In this document: positions 44,213 through 52,151 of the stretch, piece by piece
Numbering within the stretch: position 1 is the first letter of the stretch
Layout of the letters: every line of letters starts with the position of its first letter
Assembly (NCBI GenBank): GCA_024236235.1
Contig: JACKKV010000009.1
Location: forward strand, 1-59,304
Reading direction: 5' to 3'
Length of the DNA stretch: 59,304 bases
From: Novosphingobium sp.
GTDB lineage: Bacteria > Pseudomonadota > Alphaproteobacteria > Sphingomonadales > Sphingomonadaceae
Notes under the pieces: model-generated
What the model was told of the DNA's origin: nothing
The model's database searches: none
The model's input: only the letters and a program-made list of their open reading frames with translations
Translations under genes and position numbers: made by a program

Positions 44213-44619
44213 GCTTCTGGCTCGTCCCTGAAAGCGGCGCTGATTCTACGCGCATTGTGCCGGGCAATGACCAGGCAAACCAGTGCTGCCAGGAGCAGCG
44301 CAATCACCACCGCCGCGCTTGATCCCCAGACCGTCAGATAAGGCGCAAGGCCCAGAATTACGCCGATTATCAGCGCAAACAGGGCAAAGATCACGCACAC
44401 CAGCGCGAGCGCACCGCAAATCGCGATCCGCAATCCGCGCTTGCCGGCATAGCCAAGCCGCGCCTTCTGGTAGGCGACCTCCGCTTCCGCGAAAGTGCGC
44501 CCGTCAGCAAGGAGCGTGGCCATATCCGAAAAGAGGGAGCGATTATCCTCGGCGGGGCCATCGGCCTTGTCCGCTCCCTCAATCCTGTCTTTGCCTGCGT
44601 CAGCCTGGTGCCCGGTCAT
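44209..44619 (-). CDS. phage-holin-like/YqjE-type membrane protein
   Basis: A 136-residue protein with a charged N-terminus (about 60 residues, SLFSDMATLLADGRTFAEAEVAYQ) and two membrane segments (ICGALALVCVIFALFALIIG and SSAAVVIALLLAALVCLVI). This is the Phage_holin_3_6/YqjE pattern, found in chromosomal operons with YqjD/ElaB-like proteins rather than only in phages. Function unknown. Confidence 0.82.
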   Translation of the reverse strand: MTGHQADAGKDRIEGADKADGPAEDNRSLFSDMATLLADGRTFAEAEVAYQKARLGYAGKRGLRIAICGALALVCVIFALFALIIGVILGLAPYLTVWGSSAAVVIALLLAALVCLVIARHNARRISAAFRDEPEA

Positions 44620-44651
44620 GAGCGGGGATCAAGTCGCATCAAATCCAAGGG

Positions 44652-45203
44652 TCAATCCTTGGACCCGCGCAACATGCGGGCGATCATGAAGCCCGCAACC
44701 GCAGCAAGGCCAACCGCCATGCCGGGGCTCTTGCGCACGAACTCCTTGGCTTCCTCGCCCAGTTCCTCATAGCTCTTGGCGTCCAGCTTGGCCGCTGATT
44801 CCTGCATCGTTCGCGCAGCAGTGCGCGCATAATCGCCATATTTTTCGCCAAGCGTCTCATCGATCCGGGGCGCGGTGTCTGCCACCACCTTGCCGAAGCT
44901 GGCGATGGCATCGCTGGCCTTGGATTTGCCTTCATTGGCCAGTTCGCCGGCCTTCACCTTGGCCTGTTCACCATAGGCGGCAGCTTCGGATTGCCATTCC
45001 TTCGATTTTTCGACGAATTGTTCGCGATACTGCCCCGCGCGTTCCTGCGCTTCCTTGGTCAGCGCTTCGGCCCCGGCGCGCGCTTCTTCCATCGCGCGGG
45101 CGAATTTGGCCTGCGCACCAGCGGCGGGAGCGGCGGCTTCTGCCTGATCCGCCTTGGGTTTTTTGGCACGGGTGCTTTTCGGTTTTGCGGTCGATTCGGC
45201 CAT
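44652..45203 (-). CDS. ElaB/YqjD/DUF883-like helical protein
   Basis: A 183-residue protein, mostly long amphipathic helices with Ala/Lys/Glu heptads (FARAMEEARAGAEALTKEAQ, QVKAGELANEGK type) and one C-terminal Gly-rich anchor (SPGMAVGLAAVAGFMIARM). The tail matches the DUF883/YqjD membrane anchor. It heads a four-gene minus-strand operon. The start is the ATG of MAESTAK preceded by AAAGGAC; the longer frame is leader. Confidence 0.8.
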   Translation of the reverse strand: MAESTAKPKSTRAKKPKADQAEAAAPAAGAQAKFARAMEEARAGAEALTKEAQERAGQYREQFVEKSKEWQSEAAAYGEQAKVKAGELANEGKSKASDAIASFGKVVADTAPRIDETLGEKYGDYARTAARTMQESAAKLDAKSYEELGEEAKEFVRKSPGMAVGLAAVAGFMIARMLRGSKD

Positions 45204-45368
45204 GGTCTTGTCCTTTACCCTTGTCAGTTGCCTGCGATCGGCGGGCGGCGCCATCAGGATGGGCATGATAGCGCGCTAACGTGCCTTGCCTGCGAAGGCT
45301 CCGAAAGTTAGGAGGCCGCACCCGATCGCATAACTGATCCCTTATACCATCAGGAAGCTTAAACCGCC

Positions 45369-46655
45369 ATGACCGCAATCATTGACATTCACGGCCGCGA
45401 AATCCTTGACAGCCGCGGCAACCCGACCGTTGAAGTGGACGTTCTGCTGGAAGACGGCAGCTTTGGGCGCGCCGCTGTCCCCTCGGGTGCATCCACCGGC
45501 GCGCACGAAGCGGTCGAGCTGCGCGACGGTGACCAGTCCCGCTACCTGGGCAAGGGCGTGACCAAGGCGGTTACTGCCGTGAATGGCGAGATTTCGGACC
45601 GGATTCTCGGCCTTGATGCGGAAGACCAGCGCGATATCGACCTCGCCATGCTGGAGTTGGACGGGACGGACAACAAGGCGGGGCTTGGCGCCAACGCCAT
45701 CCTCGGAACCAGCCTGGCTGTGGCGCGGGCTGCGGCCAATGCGCGCGGTCTGCCGCTCTATGCCTATATTGGCGGCGTGTCGGCACATGTTCTGCCGGTG
45801 CCGATGATGAACATCATCAATGGCGGCGAACATGCCGACAACCCGATCGATTTCCAGGAATTCATGATCATGCCGGTGGGCGCCGATTCGCTGGCGGAGG
45901 CGGTGCGCTGGGGCGCGGAAATCTTCCACACGCTGAAAAAGGGTCTGCATGAAAAGGGGCTAGCCACGGCAGTGGGCGATGAAGGCGGCTTCGCGCCCAA
46001 TCTGGCCAGCACGCGCGACGCGCTCGATTTCATCATGAGCTCGATCGAAAAAGCAGGCTTCAAACCCGGTAGCGAAGTGGCCCTCGCGCTCGATTGCGCC
46101 GCGACCGAATTCTTCCGCAATGGAAAATATGAAATCAGTGGGGAAGGGCTCTCGCTCTCACCCGAAGCCATGGCCGACTATCTGGCCGACCTGTGCGCCA
46201 GCTATCCGATCCGTTCGATCGAGGATGGCATGAGCGAGGATGATTTCGACGGCTGGAAGGCGCTGACGGACAAGGTTGGCGACACTGTTCAGCTGGTGGG
46301 CGATGACCTGTTCGTGACCAACCCGCGCCGCCTCACCATGGGGATTGGCAAGGGGCTGGCCAATTCGCTGCTGGTCAAGGTCAACCAGATCGGTACGCTT
46401 ACTGAAACGCTGGAAGCGGTCAGCATCGCCCAGCGCAATGGCTATACGGCAGTAATGAGCCATCGTTCCGGCGAAACGGAGGATTCAACCATCGCCGATC
46501 TCGCGGTCGCCACCAATTGCGGCCAGATCAAGACCGGATCACTCGCCCGTTCGGACCGGCTGGCCAAATACAACCAGCTGATCAGGATCGAGGAAGAGCT
46601 GGGCGATGCGGCAGTCTATGCCGGGGAAGCCGGTTTCGGCAAACTGGCCCGCTAA
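45369..46655 (+). CDS. eno: enolase
   Basis: Converts 2-phosphoglycerate to phosphoenolpyruvate. A 428-residue protein with the N-terminal DIHGREILDSRGNPTVEVDV, GASTGAHEAVELRDGD, the metal-ligand Asp/Glu set and the C-terminal SHRSGETEDSTIADLAV. ATG start. The preceding 165 bases to the divergent operon hold its promoter; no specific operator was identified. Confidence 0.97.
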   Translation: MTAIIDIHGREILDSRGNPTVEVDVLLEDGSFGRAAVPSGASTGAHEAVELRDGDQSRYLGKGVTKAVTAVNGEISDRILGLDAEDQRDIDLAMLELDGTDNKAGLGANAILGTSLAVARAAANARGLPLYAYIGGVSAHVLPVPMMNIINGGEHADNPIDFQEFMIMPVGADSLAEAVRWGAEIFHTLKKGLHEKGLATAVGDEGGFAPNLASTRDALDFIMSSIEKAGFKPGSEVALALDCAATEFFRNGKYEISGEGLSLSPEAMADYLADLCASYPIRSIEDGMSEDDFDGWKALTDKVGDTVQLVGDDLFVTNPRRLTMGIGKGLANSLLVKVNQIGTLTETLEAVSIAQRNGYTAVMSHRSGETEDSTIADLAVATNCGQIKTGSLARSDRLAKYNQLIRIEEELGDAAVYAGEAGFGKLAR

Positions 46656-46670
46656 ACCGTCGCGGAAATC

Positions 46671-46704
46671 GCAGGCAGGGGCAGGGCACCGATCCCCTGC
46701 CTGC
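46671..46704. terminator. hairpin between eno and ribH
   Basis: GCAGGCAGGGG and CCCCTGCCTGC form a perfect 11-bp stem with a 12-base loop. It lies between the two convergent genes. Confidence 0.7.
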
Positions 46705-46725
46705 CGTCAGGAACTGTTGCGCGGC

Positions 46726-47148
46726 TCAGCCGGCGAAGCGATTGCGCAGATCGAGCAGGCAGATCGCAGCCCTTGCCGCATCGCCGCCCTTGTCTTTCTG
46801 CGCGGGATCCGCGCGCACAATGGCCTGCTGTTCATCCTCGACGGTGAGAATCCCGTTGCCGATGGCAGTGCCATCCATGGTCAGCGCCATGATTCCGCGC
46901 GAACTTTCTCCTGCAACGATCTCGAAATGATAGGTTTCGCCGCGAATGACCACGCCAATGGCGACATAGCCGTCATACTGTCCGCTTTCATCGGCCAGCG
47001 CGATGGCGCCGGGCACTTCCAGCGCACCCGGCACGGTCAGCACCTCAACCTCATGGCCAGCCTGTTCCAGCGCGGCGCGCGCACCGGAGATCAGCATGTC
47101 ATTGAGGTGGTCGTAGAAACGGGCTTCGACAATCAGGAAACGGGCCAT
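46726..47148 (-). CDS. ribH: 6,7-dimethyl-8-ribityllumazine synthase
   Basis: Joins the RibB product with the pyrimidine precursor to form lumazine. A 140-residue protein of the 60-mer/decamer-forming family: ARFYDHLNDMLISGARAALEQAGHEVEVLTVPGALEVP in segments (ARFYDHLNDM, VPGALEVPGA), then YVAIGVVIRGETYHFEIVAGESSRG and GIMALTMDGTAIGNGILTVE. The active-site His in GETYHF is present. It follows ribB by 18 bases. Confidence 0.96.
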   Translation of the reverse strand: MARFLIVEARFYDHLNDMLISGARAALEQAGHEVEVLTVPGALEVPGAIALADESGQYDGYVAIGVVIRGETYHFEIVAGESSRGIMALTMDGTAIGNGILTVEDEQQAIVRADPAQKDKGGDAARAAICLLDLRNRFAG

Positions 47149-47166
47149 GCGGTCACTCCGGGCTAA

Positions 47167-48462
47167 TCAGTCAGCTTCAGCGATATCGATCGGCATTTCG
47201 CCGACAATGGACAGGCCATAACCTTCCAGTGCGACCAGCGTATGATGCGAGTTGGTCAGCAGGATCATGTCCCGGATGCCGATTTCCGCCAGAATCTGGG
47301 CGCCCACCCCATATTCGCGCAGCTCATCCATGTCGGCAATGCCTGTCCCGTTGCGATGCGCGTCAAGATTGCGCTTCAGCCGGTCCGGCCCCTTGCGGCT
47401 GAGCAGCATGATGATGCCCGCGCCTTTTTCGGCGATGATCTCCATCGAGCGTTTAAGCACCCGGGACCGCGGGATTGCCTCGTTCAGCGCGTCAGTGAAC
47501 ATGCTGAAGGCATGCATGCGCACCAGCGTCGGTTCGTCCGGATTGATCCGTCCGTGCGCGAGCACCAGCGTTTCATCGCCTGTTGCGCTGTTGTAATAGG
47601 ACATTGCCTTCCATTCGCCGCCCCATTGGCTGGTGAACTGCGTTTCCGATGTTTTCTGAACCAGATGGTCGTGCTTCATCCGATAGGCGATCAGATCGCG
47701 GATGGTGCCGATCTTGAGGTCATGCATGCGCGCGAAGCGAACGAGATCGTCCATCCGCGCCATCGTCCCGTCCTCGTTCATGATCTCGCAGATCACGCCC
47801 GAGGGATTGAGACCGGCAAGGCGCGAAATATCCACCGAGGCTTCGGTATGCCCGGCCCGGACAAGTACCCCGCCATCGCGGGCGATCAGCGGAAAGACAT
47901 GGCCGGGCGTCACGATGTCGTCGCGCGTCTTGGAACTGTCAATGGCGACGGAAATGGTGCGCGCGCGGTCTGCCGCGCTGATCCCGGTGGTCACGCCTTC
48001 ACGCGCTTCAATCGAGGTGGTGAAGGCGGTTTCGTGCCGGGTGCGATTGTTGCGCGACATGAGGTTGAGACCCAGCTGGTCCACTCGCTGGCGCGACAGC
48101 GCAAGGCAGATCAGCCCGCGCCCGTGCATCGCCATGAAATTGATGGCCTGCGGCGTGGCCATCTGCGCCGGAATGATGAGATCGCCTTCATTTTCGCGGT
48201 CTTCGTCATCGACCAGAATGTACATTCGGCCATTGCGCGCATCCTCGATAATCTCTTCGATCGAGGCGAGAACCCGGGTGCCCGAATTGCTGGAGAGGAA
48301 GGCTTCGAGCTTGTTCAGCGTTTCGACCGTCGGGTTCCATCCGCTATCCGTGCATTCGCGCAAGGTGTTGGCATGCAGCCCGGCCGCGCGGGCAAGGGCG
48401 GACCGGGACATCTGGCCCTCGCTTACCAGCGTGCGGACCTTTTCAATGGTGGTATTGCTCAT
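47167..48462 (-). CDS. ribB: HTH-RibB-X fusion: 3,4-dihydroxy-2-butanone-4-phosphate synthase with N-terminal DNA-binding domain
   Basis: A 431-residue protein with three parts. Residues 17-56 are a Cro/XRE-like helix-turn-helix (MSRSALARAAGLHANTLREC, then WNPTVETLNKLEAFL). Residues about 66-265 are DHBP synthase, with DDEDRENEGDL, TPGHVFPL and GHTEASVD. Residues about 270-425 keep the GTP-cyclohydrolase II framework (GVGAQILAEIG, GLSIVG) but lack its zinc Cys (region reads VRMHAFSMF where HSEC is expected), so this half is probably non-catalytic, as in known RibBX variants. The HTH is not part of standard RibB. Repeated CACATTGA half-sites lie just upstream, suggesting autoregulation. ATG start. 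Confidence 0.93.
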   Translation of the reverse strand: MSNTTIEKVRTLVSEGQMSRSALARAAGLHANTLRECTDSGWNPTVETLNKLEAFLSSNSGTRVLASIEEIIEDARNGRMYILVDDEDRENEGDLIIPAQMATPQAINFMAMHGRGLICLALSRQRVDQLGLNLMSRNNRTRHETAFTTSIEAREGVTTGISAADRARTISVAIDSSKTRDDIVTPGHVFPLIARDGGVLVRAGHTEASVDISRLAGLNPSGVICEIMNEDGTMARMDDLVRFARMHDLKIGTIRDLIAYRMKHDHLVQKTSETQFTSQWGGEWKAMSYYNSATGDETLVLAHGRINPDEPTLVRMHAFSMFTDALNEAIPRSRVLKRSMEIIAEKGAGIIMLLSRKGPDRLKRNLDAHRNGTGIADMDELREYGVGAQILAEIGIRDMILLTNSHHTLVALEGYGLSIVGEMPIDIAEAD

Positions 48463-48475
48463 GACTCGCCATTAT

Positions 48476-48539
48476 CACATTTCAATGTGCATGCAATCGC
48501 TCGCTCACATTGAAATCACATTGATGCGAATCAATGTTG
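48476..48539. promoter_or_regulatory. CACATTGA repeat cluster (likely operator) between ribB and the flavin reductase
   Basis: Within 64 bases: a palindrome CACATT-TC-AATGTG (48476-48489), a half-site CACATTGA (48506-48513) and an inverted pair CACATTGAT-GCGA-ATCAATGTTG (48517-48539). It sits between two divergent flavin-related genes, starting 14 bases from the ribB start. Spacing of repeats (about 40 and 11 bases) fits cooperative binding of a dimeric HTH protein. No FMN riboswitch motif was seen. Confidence 0.65.
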
Positions 48540-48576
48540 CTGGCACTCGCCACCTGACCAAACCGGGGAAGATGAA

Positions 48577-49080
48577 ATGGCTGACGAGAATGTCCTGAAC
48601 GAATTCCAGTACACGATGCGCCACATCGCTGCTGCGGTCCATGCAATTACCACCCGGCACGAAGGGCAGCGCTATGCAATTGTGGCGACGGCATTCTCTT
48701 CGGTCAGCTTCGATCCGCCATCGGTGCTCATCTGCGTGAACAGTGACACATCCATTCATGCCCCGCTGATGGCGGCGGAACATTTCGCGGTCAATGTGCT
48801 AAGCCTCGCCAATCGCGATGTCGCTGATGCCTGTGCAATGAAGAAGGGGGAAGAACGTTTTTCCTGCGGCGAATGGCAGGACGAAATGGGCGTGCCCGTA
48901 CTGGCAACGGCGCAATCCAGCCTGATTTGCCGGATCGCGGATCGCCACCGCTTCGGGACGCATACGATTTTCATCGGGGAACTGGTCGGCGCGCATCACC
49001 GCGAGGATGCCAAGCCGCTGATCTATTATGACCGGCGCTATATCGATATTTCGGACGCACCCGATCAGGGTGCTTCCTGA
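48577..49080 (+). CDS. flavin reductase (NAD(P)H:FMN) domain protein
   Basis: A 167-residue protein of the flavin reductase-like FMN-binding split-barrel family (HpaC/RutF type): AAAVHAITTRHEGQRYAIVATAFSSVSFDPPSVLICVN in parts (GQRYAIVATAFSSVS, DPPSVLICVN), then HFAVNVL and a C-terminal IFIGELVGAH, YYDRRY. It would supply reduced FMN to a two-component monooxygenase or act alone. It is divergent from ribB and shares the operator-like gap. ATG start after GGGGAAG. Confidence 0.92.
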   Translation: MADENVLNEFQYTMRHIAAAVHAITTRHEGQRYAIVATAFSSVSFDPPSVLICVNSDTSIHAPLMAAEHFAVNVLSLANRDVADACAMKKGEERFSCGEWQDEMGVPVLATAQSSLICRIADRHRFGTHTIFIGELVGAHHREDAKPLIYYDRRYIDISDAPDQGAS

Positions 49081-49082
49081 CC

Positions 49083-49739
49083 CTAACTCGCGATGCGCAT
49101 GTCGCGAGAACAATCGGTCAATTCGGCCTGGCACTCCGGCCCCTGCCGGGCGGACCATTCGGCCAGTTCGTCAAACGGCAGCGGCCTGACGAAATTGAGC
49201 CCGGCGCGGTCGCCGCTCTTCCAGCGAACGATGGCCATGCGCGATTGCATTCCTGCAATGTGAACCAGCGCCTCGTCTCCGGCCGAAAGGGTCCCGGCGG
49301 GAATTTTGACGCCCTTTTGCGAGATGTCGAACATTTTCGAAGCGATGCGCTGTTTGGCGATTTCCAGTTCCAGCGGATGTTCGATGATCAGGCGCGGGGA
49401 GCGATTGATTTTGCCGCCTACCACGCGCTTGCCGAGATCCTGCAACACGCTGAGCACATCAATCTCGTGGCTGAATTCAACCCCGATGCGGCGGTTCTCG
49501 CACCATTTGACGATGCCTTGCGCCCAGTATTCCTCTGAGAATTCGATCCTGATCGCGGCACCTTCGGGAATTTCGGCATAAGCCATGCCCATGAAGCCGG
49601 CGGTGGAGATATTGCGCAGCAGGCAGAAGCGCATTACTCCGCCGACCTCTATCAGCACAGGCCGATAGATGCTGGTAATGCGCTCGTCACCGCGGCGCTC
49701 GTCCGTATATGCACCGACTGGCTTCGGTGCGGCTGACAT
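49083..49739 (-). CDS. PilZ-domain c-di-GMP receptor-like protein
   Basis: A 218-residue protein with two PilZ-type barrels. The first (about 10-95) has RRGDER-type N-terminal RxxxR and NISTAGFMG, the c-di-GMP-binding motifs; the second (about 115-205) keeps DISQKGVKI but lacks the Arg motif, so it may not bind. Such proteins read c-di-GMP and adjust motility or matrix synthesis. I take the ATG of MSAAPKP, 8 bases after AGGGG; an ATG two codons earlier is possible. Placed after the convergent flavin reductase, 2 bases apart. Confidence 0.85.
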   Translation of the reverse strand: MSAAPKPVGAYTDERRGDERITSIYRPVLIEVGGVMRFCLLRNISTAGFMGMAYAEIPEGAAIRIEFSEEYWAQGIVKWCENRRIGVEFSHEIDVLSVLQDLGKRVVGGKINRSPRLIIEHPLELEIAKQRIASKMFDISQKGVKIPAGTLSAGDEALVHIAGMQSRMAIVRWKSGDRAGLNFVRPLPFDELAEWSARQGPECQAELTDCSRDMRIAS

Positions 49740-49943
49740 GTCCATTGCCCCTGGTCCCAATTAGCGGAACATGGCGCTGACTATGGCTTGCGATGAATAA
49801 GATAATGCCGTCCAAACGCGGTTAATGGCGGGTTGACCCTCGGCTGAGGAATTGTCCCTGCGCAGCAAACAACACTTGTCCCCGCCCGGGTGCCATCCTA
49901 TCCCTGATGAACGGGATCAAGAATCACGCAAATCCGGGCAGAT

Positions 49944-52151
49944 ATGGACCAGCACGAGACGGACAGCATGCAGGCGCATGCGCCCCGAACCATCCCAAGC
50001 GCGGAGGATATCTACGCGTCCGCATACGCGCCTCGGGACTTTTTCAACCGGGAATTGAGCTGGATCGCGTTTAACGAGCGTGTGCTGGCCGAAGCGCGGA
50101 ACGAAAACTATCCGCTGCTTGAACGGCTGCGCTTTCTTTCGATCTCCGGCAGCAACCTCGACGAATTCATGATGATCCGCGTCGCTGGCCTGGCCGGTCA
50201 GGTCAAGCGCCAGATCGATGCGCGTGCGCTGGACGGCAAGACCCCGGCCCAGCAAATGGCGGAAGTGCGCGCGGCGGTCGAACGGCTTGAATATGCGCAG
50301 CAGGACGCATGGAGTGGCCTGCGCACCCTGTTGGCCGGTGCGGGGATCACGATTGTTGATGGCAAGGGGCTGGATGCCGCCAGCGCGCGCTGGCTCAAGG
50401 AATATTTCCTCGAACATGTGCTGCCGATCATCACACCGCAGGCGATCGACCCCGCGCATCCTTTTCCCTTTATTGCCAATCAGGGCATCGGGCTGCTGTT
50501 CAACCTGACCCGGCAAGCGGACAAGGCGCATCTGATCGAGATGGTGCTGGTTCCCAGCGCGCTTCCGCGCCTGGTGCGTCTGCCCGGTGAGGATGCACGC
50601 TATATTTCCATTGAAAACCTCATCATTCGTCATGCGCAGCTGATCTTCCCCGGCTTCCGGATGGAAGGTGACGGGGTGTTCAGGGTGCTGCGCGACAGCG
50701 ATATCGAGGTGGAGGAAGATGCCGAGGATCTGGTCCGATATTACCGGACCGCGATCCAGCGGCGGCGGCGCGGGCGGGTGATCCTGCTTGAGATGGACGA
50801 AGGCTTTGATCCGGTGGCCGAACAATTGCTGCGCGACCAGATGCGGTTGCAGGATTCGCTGGTCATCAAGGGGCTTGGCCTGCTGGGCGTCAGTGGCCTG
50901 TCCTGCATCGTCGATGAGGATCGGCCCGATCTGAAGTTCGAGCCGTTCAGTCCGCGCTATCCCGAACGAATTCTCGAACATGACGGGGATTGTTTTTCCG
51001 CGATCCGGGAAAAGGACATCGTCATTCACCACCCCTATGAAAGTTTCGAGGTGGTGGTCGATTTCGTGCGGCAGGCGGCGCAAGACCCCGACGTGGTCGC
51101 GATCAAGCAGACGCTGTATCGCGCGGGCAAGCAATCGGCGATCATCGCGGCGCTGATCGAAGCGGCGGAAGCGGGCAAATCGGTCACTGCGGTGGTGGAG
51201 CTGAAGGCGCGTTTTGACGAGGAACAGAACCTGCTCTGGGCGACTCAGCTTGAACGCGCCGGGGTGCAGGTCATCTATGGCTTCGTTGACTGGAAGACGC
51301 ATGCCAAAGTGTCACTGATCGTCCGGCGCGAGGAAGATGGCTATCGCACCTACTGCCACTTCGGGACCGGCAATTACCATCCGGTGACCGCGCGGATCTA
51401 TACGGATCTCAGCTATTTCACGGCCGACCCGGTGCTTTGCCGCGATGCCGGGCGGCTGTTCAATTTCGTGACCGGCTATGTCGAGCCGCGCCGGACCGAA
51501 GCCATCGCGATTTCACCACTGGGCCTGCGTGACAAGCTGTATGAATGCATTGACCATGAAATCGACAATGCCCGCGCCGGTCGTCCTGCCGCGATCTGGG
51601 CCAAGCTCAACTCGCTCACTGACGGACGGCTGATCGGCAAGCTTTACGACGCCAGCAGGGCGGGCGTTGCCATCAACCTCGTGATCCGGGGCATCTGCTG
51701 CCTGCGGCCGGGGGTGGACGGGCTTTCGGAGAATATCGCGGTCAAGTCGATCATTGGCCGGTTCCTCGAACACAGCCGCATCTGGGCCTTCGCCAATGGG
51801 TACAAGATGCCCAGTCCGCGAGCGCGGCTGTATATTTCCTCTGCCGATGGCATGTCGCGCAATCTCGACCGGCGCGTGGAAACGCTGGTGCCGATCCGCA
51901 ACCGTACCGTGCATGATCAGGTGCTGGAACAGGTGCTGCTCGCCAACCTGCTGGACACGGAACAGAGCTGGCTGCTTCAGCCAGATGGCACCTATGTGCG
52001 CACCCCGCCGGGGACCAAGCCGTTCAACGTGCACCGTTATTTCATGACCAACCCTTCGCTGTCGGGGCGGGGGGCGGCGCTGGCCGCAGGTGACGAGGTG
52101 CCGCGCCTGTCTTTGCGGCGGGGCGGTGGCGAGATCGGAACCGGCGCGTGA
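49944..52151 (+). CDS. ppk: polyphosphate kinase
   Basis: Makes polyphosphate from ATP. A 735-residue PPK1 with the N-terminal helical domain (DFFNRELSWIAFNERVLAEA), head domain (PFPFIANQG) and the two PLD-like C-terminal domains, including the catalytic His in GTGNYHPVTARIYTD and the later RGICCLRPGVDGLSENI. ATG start. Its stop overlaps the GTG of ppx (GTGA), giving coupled kinase and phosphatase. Confidence 0.96.
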   Translation: MDQHETDSMQAHAPRTIPSAEDIYASAYAPRDFFNRELSWIAFNERVLAEARNENYPLLERLRFLSISGSNLDEFMMIRVAGLAGQVKRQIDARALDGKTPAQQMAEVRAAVERLEYAQQDAWSGLRTLLAGAGITIVDGKGLDAASARWLKEYFLEHVLPIITPQAIDPAHPFPFIANQGIGLLFNLTRQADKAHLIEMVLVPSALPRLVRLPGEDARYISIENLIIRHAQLIFPGFRMEGDGVFRVLRDSDIEVEEDAEDLVRYYRTAIQRRRRGRVILLEMDEGFDPVAEQLLRDQMRLQDSLVIKGLGLLGVSGLSCIVDEDRPDLKFEPFSPRYPERILEHDGDCFSAIREKDIVIHHPYESFEVVVDFVRQAAQDPDVVAIKQTLYRAGKQSAIIAALIEAAEAGKSVTAVVELKARFDEEQNLLWATQLERAGVQVIYGFVDWKTHAKVSLIVRREEDGYRTYCHFGTGNYHPVTARIYTDLSYFTADPVLCRDAGRLFNFVTGYVEPRRTEAIAISPLGLRDKLYECIDHEIDNARAGRPAAIWAKLNSLTDGRLIGKLYDASRAGVAINLVIRGICCLRPGVDGLSENIAVKSIIGRFLEHSRIWAFANGYKMPSPRARLYISSADGMSRNLDRRVETLVPIRNRTVHDQVLEQVLLANLLDTEQSWLLQPDGTYVRTPPGTKPFNVHRYFMTNPSLSGRGAALAAGDEVPRLSLRRGGGEIGTGA

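Noticed and set aside
44209..44619. Prophage remnant suggested by the holin-like gene
   Set aside because: No other phage genes nearby; holin-like YqjE proteins occur in ordinary chromosomal operons.
47242..48513. 423-codon plus-strand frame over ribB
   Set aside because: Antisense shadow of the RibB gene; no recognisable domain.
48463..48576. FMN riboswitch upstream of ribB
   Set aside because: No RFN-type conserved segments; the gap is short and holds protein-type half-sites instead.
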